From Saccharospirillum salsuginis (GTDB lineage: Bacteria > Pseudomonadota > Gammaproteobacteria > Pseudomonadales > Natronospirillaceae), in contig NZ_BMXR01000004.1 of NCBI RefSeq assembly GCF_014651855.1, forward strand, positions 214,880 to 278,879: DNA of 64,000 nucleotides. The letters run 5' to 3'. The translations under genes were made by a program, and so were the position numbers. Positions 26,968 to 35,907 of this stretch are shown in pieces. The stretch's first letter is position 1, and each line of letters starts with the position of its first letter. Below the pieces are notes generated by a model. The model saw nothing but the letters and a program-made list of their open reading frames with translations, was not told where the DNA came from and searched no databases.

Positions 26968-27624
26968 ATGGCCAAGATTGATTTGAACGACGTGGACGTG
27001 GTCCGCCTGGACGAACGCTGCTATCGCCAGGCCCGTTCCCTGCTGTACCACTCCTACCGCCATGAACCGACCTTCCAGTACCTGCTGGACGCGCATCGTC
27101 CGGGGTACAAGCAACGCATCCGCGCGACCATCCGCGAACTGATCCGCCTGCATTTCGAGCGCGGCGAGACGGTGCTGGGCGTTGTGAATCGGCACGATCA
27201 ACGGGTTTTGGGCGTCGCCTTCGTCAGCGATGTCGGGCTGAAGATGGACATCTCCCGTCAGTTCCGCTGGCGCCTGAAGATGACCCTGACCGCGGGCTTC
27301 GAGGGCACCCGCCGTTTCATTCAGTACTACAACGATGTACAGAACAGCCTGCCCAACAAGCACCACCGTGTGGTCAGCCTGATCGGCATCCACCCGGAGT
27401 TCCAGAAGCAGGGCCTGGGACGCAAGTTGATGGAGGCCGTACACGCCATCAGCGACAGCGATTCCGAGTCCATCGGCCTCTTCCTCGATACCGGCAACAA
27501 CCGCTACCTCGATTTCTACCAATCGCTGGACTACCAGCGGTTCACGGAAATCCCCGTCGGCGATCTGAAGGAATATGTCCTGTTCCGCCCGAACCCCAAC
27601 TACATCGAAGAAAAAGCCGCCTGA
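26968..27624 (+). CDS. GNAT-family N-acetyltransferase
   Basis: 218 residues. The acetyl-CoA pyrophosphate loop is QKQGLGRKLM after the beta4 strand VVSLIGIHPEF, and the C-terminal NRYLDFYQSLDY is the usual GNAT end motif. Substrate unknown. An independent unit between the gsp operon and a block of palindromic repeats. Confidence 0.8.
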   Translation: MAKIDLNDVDVVRLDERCYRQARSLLYHSYRHEPTFQYLLDAHRPGYKQRIRATIRELIRLHFERGETVLGVVNRHDQRVLGVAFVSDVGLKMDISRQFRWRLKMTLTAGFEGTRRFIQYYNDVQNSLPNKHHRVVSLIGIHPEFQKQGLGRKLMEAVHAISDSDSESIGLFLDTGNNRYLDFYQSLDYQRFTEIPVGDLKEYVLFRPNPNYIEEKAA

Positions 27625-27711
27625 CTTGGTTACTTGAGAGCGCCTGGGATTCTACAGTGCCACCGCCTTGGTGGCCGGGTTGGCTTGGGCGCCCATAGTC
27701 CGTGCCGACTC

Positions 27712-27806
27712 CCTGGGGTGGCCCCCACGGGGTCGCTGTGAATACATCCCTGTAAGCTAGACGGCAGCATCCATGCTGCCCACTTCCCCGTGGAGGCCAC
27801 CCCAGG
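27712..27806 (+). repeat. palindromic element, copy A
   Basis: 21-base arms (27712-27732 and 27786-27806) pair with one mismatch. The loop carries TCGCTGTGAA and GGCAGCATCCATGC, phrases that recur on the opposite strand in copy B. Both therefore belong to one repeat family placed in opposite orientations. Confidence 0.7.
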
Positions 27807-27926
27807 CAATCGTCACTCGTTACGGTGCCTCTTCCAAAACAAACCAAAACGAAAGAAAGCCATGAATATCACTTCCCAGGAAAACCGAGGGGACAGTTAA
27901 GAGTTAAATAGAGCCTCAGAAGGCTA

Positions 27927-28042
27927 GCACCGGGAGACGGGGTATGCTCTGGAAGGGACATCTGAGGCATGGATGCCGAAGCTAAGCGCCCATGGAAGGG
28001 TTCACAGCGGTCCCTGGAAGAGCATACCCCGTCTCCCGGTGC
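27927..28042 (-). repeat. palindromic element, copy B
   Basis: Perfect 24-base arms (27927-27950 and 28019-28042) enclose a 68-base loop, itself with GGGAC/GTCCC pairing. On the minus strand the loop reads CCGCTGTGAA and CGGCATCCATGC, matching the loop of copy A. Confidence 0.75.
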
Positions 28043-28200
28043 GGGTTATTGGTATCCAAACCAGCCCGGCACCAGGACATTGGCACACTAGCCAACCCGG
28101 GCACCAAGGCGGTGGCACCGTAGAATCCCGAAGCCACCAAAGGCTACCGGGGTTTAATCGGTTGGGAACGTCCTTATTAATAAGGAACTTCTGATACACA

Positions 28201-28222
28201 CCCCGGTCCAACCGGGGTTTTT
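28201..28222 (+). terminator. terminator-like hairpin in the gor leader
   Basis: CCCCGGT-CCA-ACCGGGG followed by five T ends 20 bases before the gor start. Read alone it is a good intrinsic terminator, yet no upstream gene on this strand obviously needs it; it may attenuate gor. Confidence 0.75.
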
Positions 28223-28241
28223 AATGACAGGATACCGACTC

Positions 28242-29633
28242 ATGACCGCTCAGTACGACTACGACCTCATTGTCATCGGCGCCGGCTCCGGCGGCGTGCG
28301 AGCCGCTCGCATGGCCGCCACCCAGGGGGCCAGAGTGGCCGTCATCGAATCCCGTTACCTCGGCGGCACCTGCGTCAATGTCGGCTGCGTGCCGAAAAAA
28401 CTCTTTGTGTATGCCTCCGAATACCCCCAGGCGTTCAAGGATGCGGCTGGATTTGGCTACACGGTAGACGAAATGCCGGCTTTTGACTGGCCGACGCTGC
28501 GTGACAACAAAACCGCCGAGATCGAGCGGCTGAACGGTATATACGATGGCCTGCTGACCCGGGCCGGTGTCGAGATCATCAACGGTCATGGCCGGTTCAA
28601 GGACGACCACACCGTCGTCGTGAACGATGAGCGGGAACTGACCGGTGCCAACATCCTGGTCGCTACCGGCAGTTGGCCGGCCAAACCGGATATTCCCGGT
28701 GCCGAACACACCATTACCTCCAATGAGGTGTTCTATCTGGACCGTTTTCCGGAAGACGTCATGGTTGTCGGCGGTGGCTACATCGCGGTGGAATTCGCCG
28801 GCATCTTCAATGGTCTCGGTGCCCGCACCCACCTCGTTTACCGAGGCGAGCCGGTCTTGCGGGGGTTCGATGAGGAAGTGCGTCAATTCGTGTCCGAGCA
28901 GATCGCGGAATCCGGCGTGCAGTTACTGTACAACTGCACCATCGAATCCATTGAACAGTTGGAGAACGGGCGTTATGCGGCCACCTTCAGTGACGGGCAG
29001 GTCCGCGAGACCGATCTGATCGTCTGTGCGACCGGCCGTAAGGCCCTCGTTGACGGTCTGGATCTCGACAAGGCGGGCGTGATGCTGGCCGAGGAGGGGC
29101 ATGTACCCGTCAATGAACATTACCAGACGAATCAGCCCCATATCTTCGCCCTCGGCGATGTTATCGGTCGGGTTCAGTTGACGCCCGTCGCTCTGGCTGA
29201 AGGAATGTACGTGGCGGATTACCTGTTCTCTAAGGACAAACAGCCGAAAACGGTGGATTACAACACCATCCCGACGGCTGTGTTTTCCCAACCCAACATC
29301 GGCACTGTAGGGCTGACCGAAGAAAAAGCCGCCGATCAGTTCGATCGGGTCGAGGTCTACTCCGCGAACTTCAAGGCCATGCGCAACACCTTGTCCGGCA
29401 ATACCGAGCGAACGCTGATGAAGTTGCTGGTGAACGCCGATACGCGCGAAGTGCTGGGCATTCATATGGCCGGGGAAGATGCCGGTGAGATCATCCAGGG
29501 TCTGGCGGTGGCCATGGTGGCCGGTGCGACCAAGGACGACTTCGACCGGACCATTGGCATTCACCCGACGGCGGCGGAGGAGTTTGTAACCATGCGGACG
29601 CCCAGCCGCACCGTAGGCCGTAAGGTTTCGTAA
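28242..29633 (+). CDS. gor: glutathione-disulfide reductase
   Basis: 463 residues from ATG 28242, which has an ACAGGA box 11 bases upstream; the in-frame ATG at 28224 sits inside the terminator tail. Reduces oxidised glutathione with NADPH. Features: FAD motif VIGAGSGGVRAARMA, redox-active GGTCVNVGCVPKK, second nucleotide motif VVGGGYIAVEFAG, ALGDVIGRVQLTPVA, and the C-terminal catalytic HPTAAEE. Confidence 0.94.
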   Translation: MTAQYDYDLIVIGAGSGGVRAARMAATQGARVAVIESRYLGGTCVNVGCVPKKLFVYASEYPQAFKDAAGFGYTVDEMPAFDWPTLRDNKTAEIERLNGIYDGLLTRAGVEIINGHGRFKDDHTVVVNDERELTGANILVATGSWPAKPDIPGAEHTITSNEVFYLDRFPEDVMVVGGGYIAVEFAGIFNGLGARTHLVYRGEPVLRGFDEEVRQFVSEQIAESGVQLLYNCTIESIEQLENGRYAATFSDGQVRETDLIVCATGRKALVDGLDLDKAGVMLAEEGHVPVNEHYQTNQPHIFALGDVIGRVQLTPVALAEGMYVADYLFSKDKQPKTVDYNTIPTAVFSQPNIGTVGLTEEKAADQFDRVEVYSANFKAMRNTLSGNTERTLMKLLVNADTREVLGIHMAGEDAGEIIQGLAVAMVAGATKDDFDRTIGIHPTAAEEFVTMRTPSRTVGRKVS

Positions 29634-29699
29634 AGACGGGTAGGGTGGGCACGGCAGATAACGCCTTCGGCTCTTCTGCCCTACGGGATTTGCTCTGGC

Positions 29700-30959
29700 T
29701 CAGGCCGGGCTGATCTTCTTCTTCCGGGCCGAGGCGTGTCGGGCCTGGCGTTCCACGTCGATGTACCGGTCGGTGATGGCGCTCGAGCCATGGCCGGCAT
29801 CGTCCCGCACATGTTCGCGCGGTCGGAATTTCACATCCTCCGAAATGCCGGTGTGGCGCAGCCAGTGCACGGTGGCGGCCTGCAGCGCATCGGCTTCCTC
29901 CGGCTCGCCCTGGGCGCGCAATCGGTCCACGGCCATATCGAAGCATTCCTGGACGATAAACCGGATCTGACGCGTGCTGGTGATGCCGCCCTTACCACGA
30001 ACCTTGGGGACCAGCGGCGCGTTCTCACCCGGCAGGGGTAAGGGTGTCATACCGAGAAAGGTCCGGAAGCGGCGCAAGGCGATCAGCATCTCATCCGATA
30101 CCGAGACATCCCGTTCCTTGTTGCCCTTGCCGACCGTGGTAAACCACCAGTTGCCGTGCGCATCCTGCCGGAAATCGCCCATGTTCGGCTGCCAGCGGTC
30201 GCTTTCGGCCAGTTCCGAGATCCGCAGGTACATCCCGAACAGGCAACTGACGATGAACATCGCCCGCTCGTAGCGTTCCGGGTTTTCCGGAACCGCCTGG
30301 TCGATAGCGTTGAGCACCTCGTGCCACTGCGCCTCGGACAGCCGCCGGATGCTCTGGGCACCCTGACGCTTGCGCAGGAATTTCCCCTTCTGCCGGATCT
30401 GGGCCACCGGGTTCAGTTCGACGTGCTCTTCCTGGATCAGGTAGTTGAAAAAGGTGCTCAGCACCGAAAAGATCGCCTGGAGCGCGCTTTGGCTCAGGGT
30501 GTAGCGACCGGCATCGGCGGCCTGGCCCAGTTTGTGGTCCCGTTTGGAGACCTTCACCACGAACGGTCGCCATTCGCGGTTCGCCACCCGTTCGCCGCCC
30601 GAGTCCAGAAACCGGGCCACGCTCTTGCCGCCGATCCAGTGCTTCGGCGGCGATTGGCAGAATTCGACAAACGCCTCGATGTGTTGTCGGCGAACCTCGG
30701 CCAGCCCCAGCCCCTGGATGAACCAGCACCATTGTGTGAATCGCTCGATTTCCCGTCGATAGGATCCGAAGGTGTCGGGGCTGCCCCGGTAGCTGTAGAG
30801 GAATTCGCTGCACAGCTGCAGGTCGGACTGCAGCGTGGACGCCGACACCCGGGCCGCTTTCCGCATGGCCTCGGACGGCCGGGCGGGGTGGCGAAACGGG
30901 TTTTCGATATGGCTCAGGTTGTCAAAAATAGGAACCGGATGCGGAACTGCCGGGCTCAA
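29700..30959 (-). CDS. tyrosine recombinase / phage-type integrase
   Basis: 419 residues. A SAM-like N-terminal DNA-binding domain (about 40-190) precedes the catalytic domain with Arg246 (LRISELAES), Lys278-282 (VGKGNKER), His365 and Arg368 (HWLRHTG), His390 (GHGS) and nucleophile Tyr399 (TDRYIDVE). Complete and apparently functional. It is neither XerC nor XerD by neighbours. No partner cargo or direct repeat is visible next to it; the related repeat tail at 29640 lies beside its 3' end. Confidence 0.85.
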   Translation of the reverse strand: MSPAVPHPVPIFDNLSHIENPFRHPARPSEAMRKAARVSASTLQSDLQLCSEFLYSYRGSPDTFGSYRREIERFTQWCWFIQGLGLAEVRRQHIEAFVEFCQSPPKHWIGGKSVARFLDSGGERVANREWRPFVVKVSKRDHKLGQAADAGRYTLSQSALQAIFSVLSTFFNYLIQEEHVELNPVAQIRQKGKFLRKRQGAQSIRRLSEAQWHEVLNAIDQAVPENPERYERAMFIVSCLFGMYLRISELAESDRWQPNMGDFRQDAHGNWWFTTVGKGNKERDVSVSDEMLIALRRFRTFLGMTPLPLPGENAPLVPKVRGKGGITSTRQIRFIVQECFDMAVDRLRAQGEPEEADALQAATVHWLRHTGISEDVKFRPREHVRDDAGHGSSAITDRYIDVERQARHASARKKKISPA

Positions 30960-30983
30960 GACCGTTCTCCTGCTGAACCATCG

Positions 30984-31694
30984 TCAATCGATGGTTTCGT
31001 TGATACGTCGGGTGGACGGGTTGTTCATCCACTCATCCAGGGAGAGTACCACCAAAGGACCGCCGGTGAAGGCACCCCGGTCCAGAAAGACCGCATTACC
31101 CAGGGCGGTGACCCGGGGAATGATGGTATGGCCGTGGAAGACCCAGTCAACGCCTTCAATCGCGGCCGGTTCGGCCCGGTACAGGCGGCTGCGACCCCAG
31201 AGCCAGTCCTGGGTATCCGTCTCGGTCTCCCGACGTCGATCATCCCAATGCGGCAGCCGGTACTGAGCGTGGCACAGGCCCACTGTGCCGAGCGGGTGTT
31301 CGATGGTCAGCGTCATGGGCAGGGCGTCGATCTGCCGTGCCCAGTCTGAGAGCTCGTGTTCGGGCCGTTCGAGTGCCCAGTTGCCGCCGTTCATCAACCA
31401 GCGGCTCCACGCCTGGGCTTCGTCCGTGGTGACGGCATCGACCAGCATTTGTTCGTGATTGCCCCGAACCGCCCAGAACCAGGGCTCGTTCAGCAGGTCC
31501 AGACAGCCGGGGCTGTCCGGGCCGCGGTCGATCAGGTCACCCACGGACAGCAAACGGTCCTGGCTCGGGTCGAAATGGCGTTCTTCCAGAGCCTGGTCCA
31601 GTCGATGCCGGTGACCGTGCAAATCCGCGACCAAGAAGTCGCGGCCCAGGGTATTGGCCGGTAGTGTCGGATGGCGCTGGTCTGGATTGATCAT
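30984..31694 (-). CDS. PrpA/B-like Ser/Thr protein phosphatase
   Basis: 236 residues, calcineurin-like fold. All metal-binding motifs are present in order: VADLHGH, VGDLIDRGPDS, VRGNHE and FHGHT. The closest known types are the bacterial PrpA/PrpB phosphatases and lambda phosphatase. Cytoplasmic. Sits 24 bases from the recombinase start on the same strand, so the two may be cotranscribed. Confidence 0.88.
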   Translation of the reverse strand: MINPDQRHPTLPANTLGRDFLVADLHGHRHRLDQALEERHFDPSQDRLLSVGDLIDRGPDSPGCLDLLNEPWFWAVRGNHEQMLVDAVTTDEAQAWSRWLMNGGNWALERPEHELSDWARQIDALPMTLTIEHPLGTVGLCHAQYRLPHWDDRRRETETDTQDWLWGRSRLYRAEPAAIEGVDWVFHGHTIIPRVTALGNAVFLDRGAFTGGPLVVLSLDEWMNNPSTRRINETID

Positions 31695-31867
31695 GTCTCA
31701 TTATGTGCGGTTGCCCGGTGGGAAGACAAGGCGATGCGCCGTACCGATATCGCAAATCGGGATCGCATCGACAAGATGACCTTGGGCACTGTGAGCGCGC
31801 TCGGGTTACGGCTAAACTCGGGTCACAGTTTTATAATCGTGACCGGCTGCGATCGAGGACCACAGGC

Positions 31868-33007
31868 TTGTATCGAAATTCCCTGGCACAAACGCTGGAA
31901 GGCGCCATTGGTTATTTGGCGTGGGCCATCGTCTGTTATCTGACTCTGAGCAACGAACCGGCGGATACCATCGGCGGCCAACTGCGGCTGATGGGCATTG
32001 TCGCCGGCCTGTTGCTGTACATCGTCGGGTTCTACTTCACCACGCGCGACGCCCAATACGAGCGGATGGACATGCGCATCCGCCAATTGGCCTTCACCGC
32101 CCAGTTTCTGGCGGTGTTCGGCATCCGCCTGGCGACCGAATCCGGCGTGATCGCCATCCTGAGCGTGGCCCTGGCGGCCCAACTGCCGTTTCTGTTCTCC
32201 CGCCTGACCTCGCTGGCAGGCGTTACCGTACTGGTCGCCATCGATCTGGTGTTCAATGCGCTGATCTGGAGCACCGAAGACGCCATCATCTGGTCAGCCC
32301 TAGGGGCCGCCTTCCACTTTTTCGCCCTGTTGATGAGCCAGCGGGTCATCCAGGAGCAGGACGCCCGCGACCAGATCACCTCGCTTAACCGCGAATTGCT
32401 GGCCACCCAGGCCCTGCTGGAGGAGTCCGCCAAGCAAAACGAGCGGATACGCATCGCCCGGGACCTGCACGACGGCCTCGGGCACCATCTCACCGCGCTG
32501 ATTCTCAAACTGCAGTACCTGACTCACACGACCCAGGACGAGACACACACCCGGGTCGAGGAAGCGCATCAACTGGCCCGCCTGCTGCTCACCGATGTCC
32601 GAAACACCGTGCACGAAATGCGCGGCGACTCCAGCATCCGCCTCAAGGACGCGCTCGAAGCCCTGATTTCCCAGGTGCCGCGCCTGAAAATCAACCTTGA
32701 ACTGGACGAACACATCAGCGTCGGCGATGTGGAAGTCGCCGAGGCACTTTTCCGCTGCATCCAGGAGGCGATCACCAATACGTTGAAACACGGCAACGCC
32801 AGCCAGATGACCATCGCCCTGCATCACGGCCCGAACGACATTCGACTGAACATCCAGGATAACGGCGGTTGCCGATTCGACTGGCGCGAGGGCGCCGGGC
32901 TGCGCGGTATGCGCGAACGCATCGAGGCACTCAAGGGACAACTGGACATCGCAACACAGGCCGGTTTTCAACTGAACATCAAAATTCCCGTCATGGAGGC
33001 ACTATGA
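31868..33007 (+). CDS. NarL/DesK-type sensor histidine kinase
   Basis: 379 residues from a TTG with a GAGG box (upstream in-frame starts would add a non-hydrophobic, shadow-like N-terminus). About five or six transmembrane helices (residues 10-165) lead to a HisKA_3 dimerisation domain with His201 in RIARDLHDGLGHHLTAL, then an HATPase with EAITNTLKHG, QDNGG and GLRGMRERIEAL. Its stop overlaps the response-regulator start. The signal is unknown; the DesK-like architecture suggests membrane sensing. Confidence 0.9.
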   Translation: MYRNSLAQTLEGAIGYLAWAIVCYLTLSNEPADTIGGQLRLMGIVAGLLLYIVGFYFTTRDAQYERMDMRIRQLAFTAQFLAVFGIRLATESGVIAILSVALAAQLPFLFSRLTSLAGVTVLVAIDLVFNALIWSTEDAIIWSALGAAFHFFALLMSQRVIQEQDARDQITSLNRELLATQALLEESAKQNERIRIARDLHDGLGHHLTALILKLQYLTHTTQDETHTRVEEAHQLARLLLTDVRNTVHEMRGDSSIRLKDALEALISQVPRLKINLELDEHISVGDVEVAEALFRCIQEAITNTLKHGNASQMTIALHHGPNDIRLNIQDNGGCRFDWREGAGLRGMRERIEALKGQLDIATQAGFQLNIKIPVMEAL

Positions 33008-33660
33008 GCGACACCGTCAACGTCATGCTGGTCGACGACCAGACCCTGGTCCGCGAAGGCATCAAATCCCTGTTGCAACTGGCCGGCCACGTCCGGATCG
33101 TCGGCGAAGCCAGCGACGGACTGGAAGCGTTGGAAGAATTGCCGCGCTGCCAACCCGATGTGGTGCTGATGGATATCCGCATGCCACGCATGGACGGCAT
33201 CGCGGCCATGACGCAGATGAAAGAGCAGGGCATCCAGACCCCGGTGATCATCCTGACCACCTTCGACGACCACGAACTGGTTCTGAACGGCATTCGCGCC
33301 GGCGCCCGGGGATTCCTGCTCAAGGACGTATCGCTGGAAAGCCTGGTGGAGGCGATCGAGACGGTCAAAAACGGCGAAACCCTGATCCAGCCCGCCGTCA
33401 CCGAACGGGTACTGAAGGGCTTCACCGAATTGCAGGGCGACAGCAAGGTCGAGAAGGACCCGGTGCAGGAGCCGCTGACCCAGCGCGAAATCGAAATCCT
33501 GCGTCTGATGGCCGGTGGCTACAGCAACAAGGAAATCTCCCGGGCTATTTTCAAGTCCGAAGGCACCATAAAGAACCACGTGTCGAACATCCTCGCCAAG
33601 CTCAATGTTCGCGATCGGACCCGCGCTGTCCTGAAGGCCCTGGAACTGGGCTTGATCTAG
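33004..33660 (+). CDS. NarL-family response regulator
   Basis: 218 residues. The receiver domain has phospho-acceptor Asp57 (VLMDIRMPRMDG), Thr in ILTTFDD and Lys in FLLKDVS. The C-terminal LuxR-type HTH reads LTQREIEILRLMAGGYSNKE and IKNHVSNILAKLNVRDRT. Translationally coupled to the kinase (ATGA). Target genes are not evident. Confidence 0.94.
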   Translation: MSDTVNVMLVDDQTLVREGIKSLLQLAGHVRIVGEASDGLEALEELPRCQPDVVLMDIRMPRMDGIAAMTQMKEQGIQTPVIILTTFDDHELVLNGIRAGARGFLLKDVSLESLVEAIETVKNGETLIQPAVTERVLKGFTELQGDSKVEKDPVQEPLTQREIEILRLMAGGYSNKEISRAIFKSEGTIKNHVSNILAKLNVRDRTRAVLKALELGLI

Positions 33661-33709
33661 ACCGTTTCGGCGTGGATACTGGCTTAAATCAATCTACCGT
33701 GTAGACAAT

Positions 33710-34411
33710 ATGCCACGCCCACGTTTCGTTATCGGGCCCGATGACTGGTTCGACACCCTGGACTGGCTCGATCACCAACTCAGCCAACCCACCTGGTTGC
33801 TGGATGAGCAGCACCCGATCCACCGGCTTGGGCTCGCCACCTTCCAGGACCGGGTTCGCCAGTGCCGTTACGCCAGTCAACCGACTCACCCGGACTGCCA
33901 AGCGCTGCAAAGCCTGCTGACGGACAGCCTCACCCGGCCGGATTGGGACCGCCTGCGCAAAACGCTGTCCGCACGTCGCCGCCGGAGAAGGGAGCGCCGG
34001 CTGGACCAGTCACCCGTCAACCTCACTTTGACGCCGGCCGCTCATCATTGGCTGAAGAATCTCGCCGAAGCGGGCGGTTTCGCCACATTGAGCCAGGCCC
34101 TGGAAGAATCGTTGCCCCAACTGGTGGCCGAACACGAAGCGTCCAACCAGCAAACGCGGCAACAACGGATCGAGGAACAGCTCGCCGGTTGGCCCCGTTC
34201 CTGGCTGTTGGCGGTGATCGAGCGCTATCTGGACCGGGCTTCGCGTGAACGCAGCCTGGCCACCGCCTGTCGAATCGCCTACCAGTGGTTTCAACGTGAG
34301 CCTGACCGCCATAAAGAGTCGCTTCTGAAAGAACGCTTCATCGAAGACCTGGTCTGGAACGAGACGCACCTGAAAAGGCCCGCTGTCGACTTTCTGGAGG
34401 GGGGCCCCTGA
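33710..34411 (+). CDS. MatP-like ribbon-helix-helix protein (predicted)
   Basis: 233 residues, not recognised with certainty. Residues 85-145 resemble the DNA-binding part of MatP, the organiser of the Ter macrodomain: a basic LRKTLSARRRRRRERR run, then a strand VNLTLTPAAHHWLKNLAE and helix FATLSQALEESLPQLV, parallel to MatP's IRARRKRH-SIDLEF-WQRLAGLA-LSETIVQLI pattern. The protein is longer than E. coli MatP (150 residues), with an extra Arg-rich helical C-terminal domain of about 85 residues. A search for matS-like sites would test it. Confidence 0.5.
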   Translation: MPRPRFVIGPDDWFDTLDWLDHQLSQPTWLLDEQHPIHRLGLATFQDRVRQCRYASQPTHPDCQALQSLLTDSLTRPDWDRLRKTLSARRRRRRERRLDQSPVNLTLTPAAHHWLKNLAEAGGFATLSQALEESLPQLVAEHEASNQQTRQQRIEEQLAGWPRSWLLAVIERYLDRASRERSLATACRIAYQWFQREPDRHKESLLKERFIEDLVWNETHLKRPAVDFLEGGP

Positions 34412-34458
34412 ACGCAAACGTTTCCGTACAAAGTTCATAAACCTTTAACACCGTAAGG

Positions 34459-34485
34459 TTGCTGATCCCTCCGATCGTCTATACT
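34459..34485 (+). promoter_or_regulatory. candidate promoter for the ATP-grasp operon
   Basis: TTGCTG (34459-34464) and TATACT (34480-34485) with a 15-base spacer, shorter than ideal, about 165 bases before the ATG at 34650. The long GC-rich leader between contains several short stems but no gene. Confidence 0.3.
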
Positions 34486-34649
34486 GTCGCCTATCCACAA
34501 CCTGGGTCATGAAGACTCAGGCCATCCCGACCCCCGGTTCCGTCGGTAACGACAGGGGCGGTTCCGAGGCGGCCCGGCAACATCGGGCAGGCGCCCCCCA
34601 GCAGTAAAAAGGACGTCTGTTCCACTCTGTACCCGTACAGGAGAGGACC

Positions 34650-35894
34650 ATGACAGCAACCGACACCGAACAAAACTACAACCCTGAGAAGGGCTACGTC
34701 GCGTTATTGGGCTGGAGCCTGAACGCGATCGAGGCGGCCGACTCATTCGACCGACGCTACGTCGTCGTCGCCCCGGAATGGGCGGAAGAATACTGCCTCA
34801 AGCACAAGATTCCCTACATCCCCTGGAACTTCGAGCGACTGAACGAACGCTCGCTGGAAATCGCGAATACTTTGAAAGATATGGGTGTGGATGTCTCCAT
34901 CCCGCTGTATGAAGAAACCGTCGAATGGGCCGGTGCCATCAACTCGGTCCTGCTCGACAACCCTCGGCTGCTTGGCCAGTCCATGCTGCTGCGTGACAAA
35001 TCGCTGATGAAGCGCCGCGCCCAGTTGGGGGGCATCCGTGTCGGCATTTTCGAGGAAGCGCACGACCGAGAAGACGTGGTTCGCTTTCTCAAGCGCGTCA
35101 ACCAGACCTTGCTCAAACTCGACGGCGACCCCAATGACCCGATTCACCTCAAGGCCTTCGACAAGGCCGGTTGCCTGGGGCATCGGTTGATCCGCACGCC
35201 GGACGATGTCGACTCCATTCCGGACGAAGAGTTTCCGTCGTTGATGGAATCCCACCTGGACGGCTGGGAATTCGCCGTTGAAGCCTGGATTCATAACGGC
35301 AAGATCCGCTTCCTGAACATTTCGGAATACGTCACCCTGGGGTATTCCGTGTTCGTACCGGCCACGCCGGATCTTGAGAAGTATCGCCCGCAGATCACCC
35401 GGGAAATCGAAAAGCTGATCAAGACCTTCGATATCGACTTCGGGTTCGTACACCCGGAATACTTCGTGACCAGCGACGGCGAGATGTACTTCGGCGAAGT
35501 GGCTTACCGTCCGCCCGGTTTCAAAGTCTTCGAATTGCTTGAACGGGCCTATGGGTTCAACGCCTATCAGGGGCTGATCCTGACATTCGACCCGAAAACC
35601 ACCGAAGAGGAAATCACCGCCTTCTTCCCGAAAGAAGTCGTCGATGCCAAGGGTTTCGCGGGGTGTTTCGGCGTCTATCCACGCCGACGTGTGGTCAGCC
35701 AACTGGAGATTCCGGCGGAAACGGAAGATCACCCGTATTACGAATCCAACGACCTGGCAGCGCCGCGGGAACAGACCGTCACCAAACGTACCGCTTTTGG
35801 TACGCACTGGGGCCTGTTATATTTCTTCGGCGAGGATCCCTATGTGATGCGGGATCTGCTCAAACACCAGGAAGAGCTGGATTTCTACGTCTAG
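34650..35894 (+). CDS. ATP-grasp carboxylate-amine/thiol ligase-like protein
   Basis: 414 residues. The overall layout is ATP-grasp: an N-terminal pre-grasp domain (GWSLNAIEAA...), a central lysine-containing strand (LLKLDGD), ESHLDGWEFAVEAWIHNGKI as the nucleotide-binding part, and the metal-binding end HPEYFVTSDGEMYFGEVAYR followed by PPG. Such enzymes join a carboxylate to an amine via acyl-phosphate. The substrate is unknown. A GGAGAGG box precedes the ATG. The gene following by 13 bases encodes a predicted papain-like peptidase, suggesting make-and-break of one amide bond. Confidence 0.75.
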   Translation: MTATDTEQNYNPEKGYVALLGWSLNAIEAADSFDRRYVVVAPEWAEEYCLKHKIPYIPWNFERLNERSLEIANTLKDMGVDVSIPLYEETVEWAGAINSVLLDNPRLLGQSMLLRDKSLMKRRAQLGGIRVGIFEEAHDREDVVRFLKRVNQTLLKLDGDPNDPIHLKAFDKAGCLGHRLIRTPDDVDSIPDEEFPSLMESHLDGWEFAVEAWIHNGKIRFLNISEYVTLGYSVFVPATPDLEKYRPQITREIEKLIKTFDIDFGFVHPEYFVTSDGEMYFGEVAYRPPGFKVFELLERAYGFNAYQGLILTFDPKTTEEEITAFFPKEVVDAKGFAGCFGVYPRRRVVSQLEIPAETEDHPYYESNDLAAPREQTVTKRTAFGTHWGLLYFFGEDPYVMRDLLKHQEELDFYV

Positions 35895-35907
35895 GCCCGG
35901 AGTTCCA

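Larger units (their letters stand above)
27646..28129. repeat. 40-bp inverted repeat bracketing two long hairpins
   Basis: Arms 27646-27685 and 28090-28129 are reverse complements over 40 bases with only two mismatches. Between them lie two hairpin elements (27712-27806 and 27927-28042). This explains nearly all of the 617 gene-free bases between the acetyltransferase and gor. The arrangement resembles a composite, non-autonomous palindromic element; no open frame is inside. Confidence 0.75.

Noticed and set aside
27646..28129. CRISPR array
   Set aside because: Repeats are few, inverted and of unequal size, with no regular spacers and no cas genes.
29700..30959. Recombinase as the provirus integrase
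   Set aside because: It lies over 20 kb outside the att repeats with clear host genes between.
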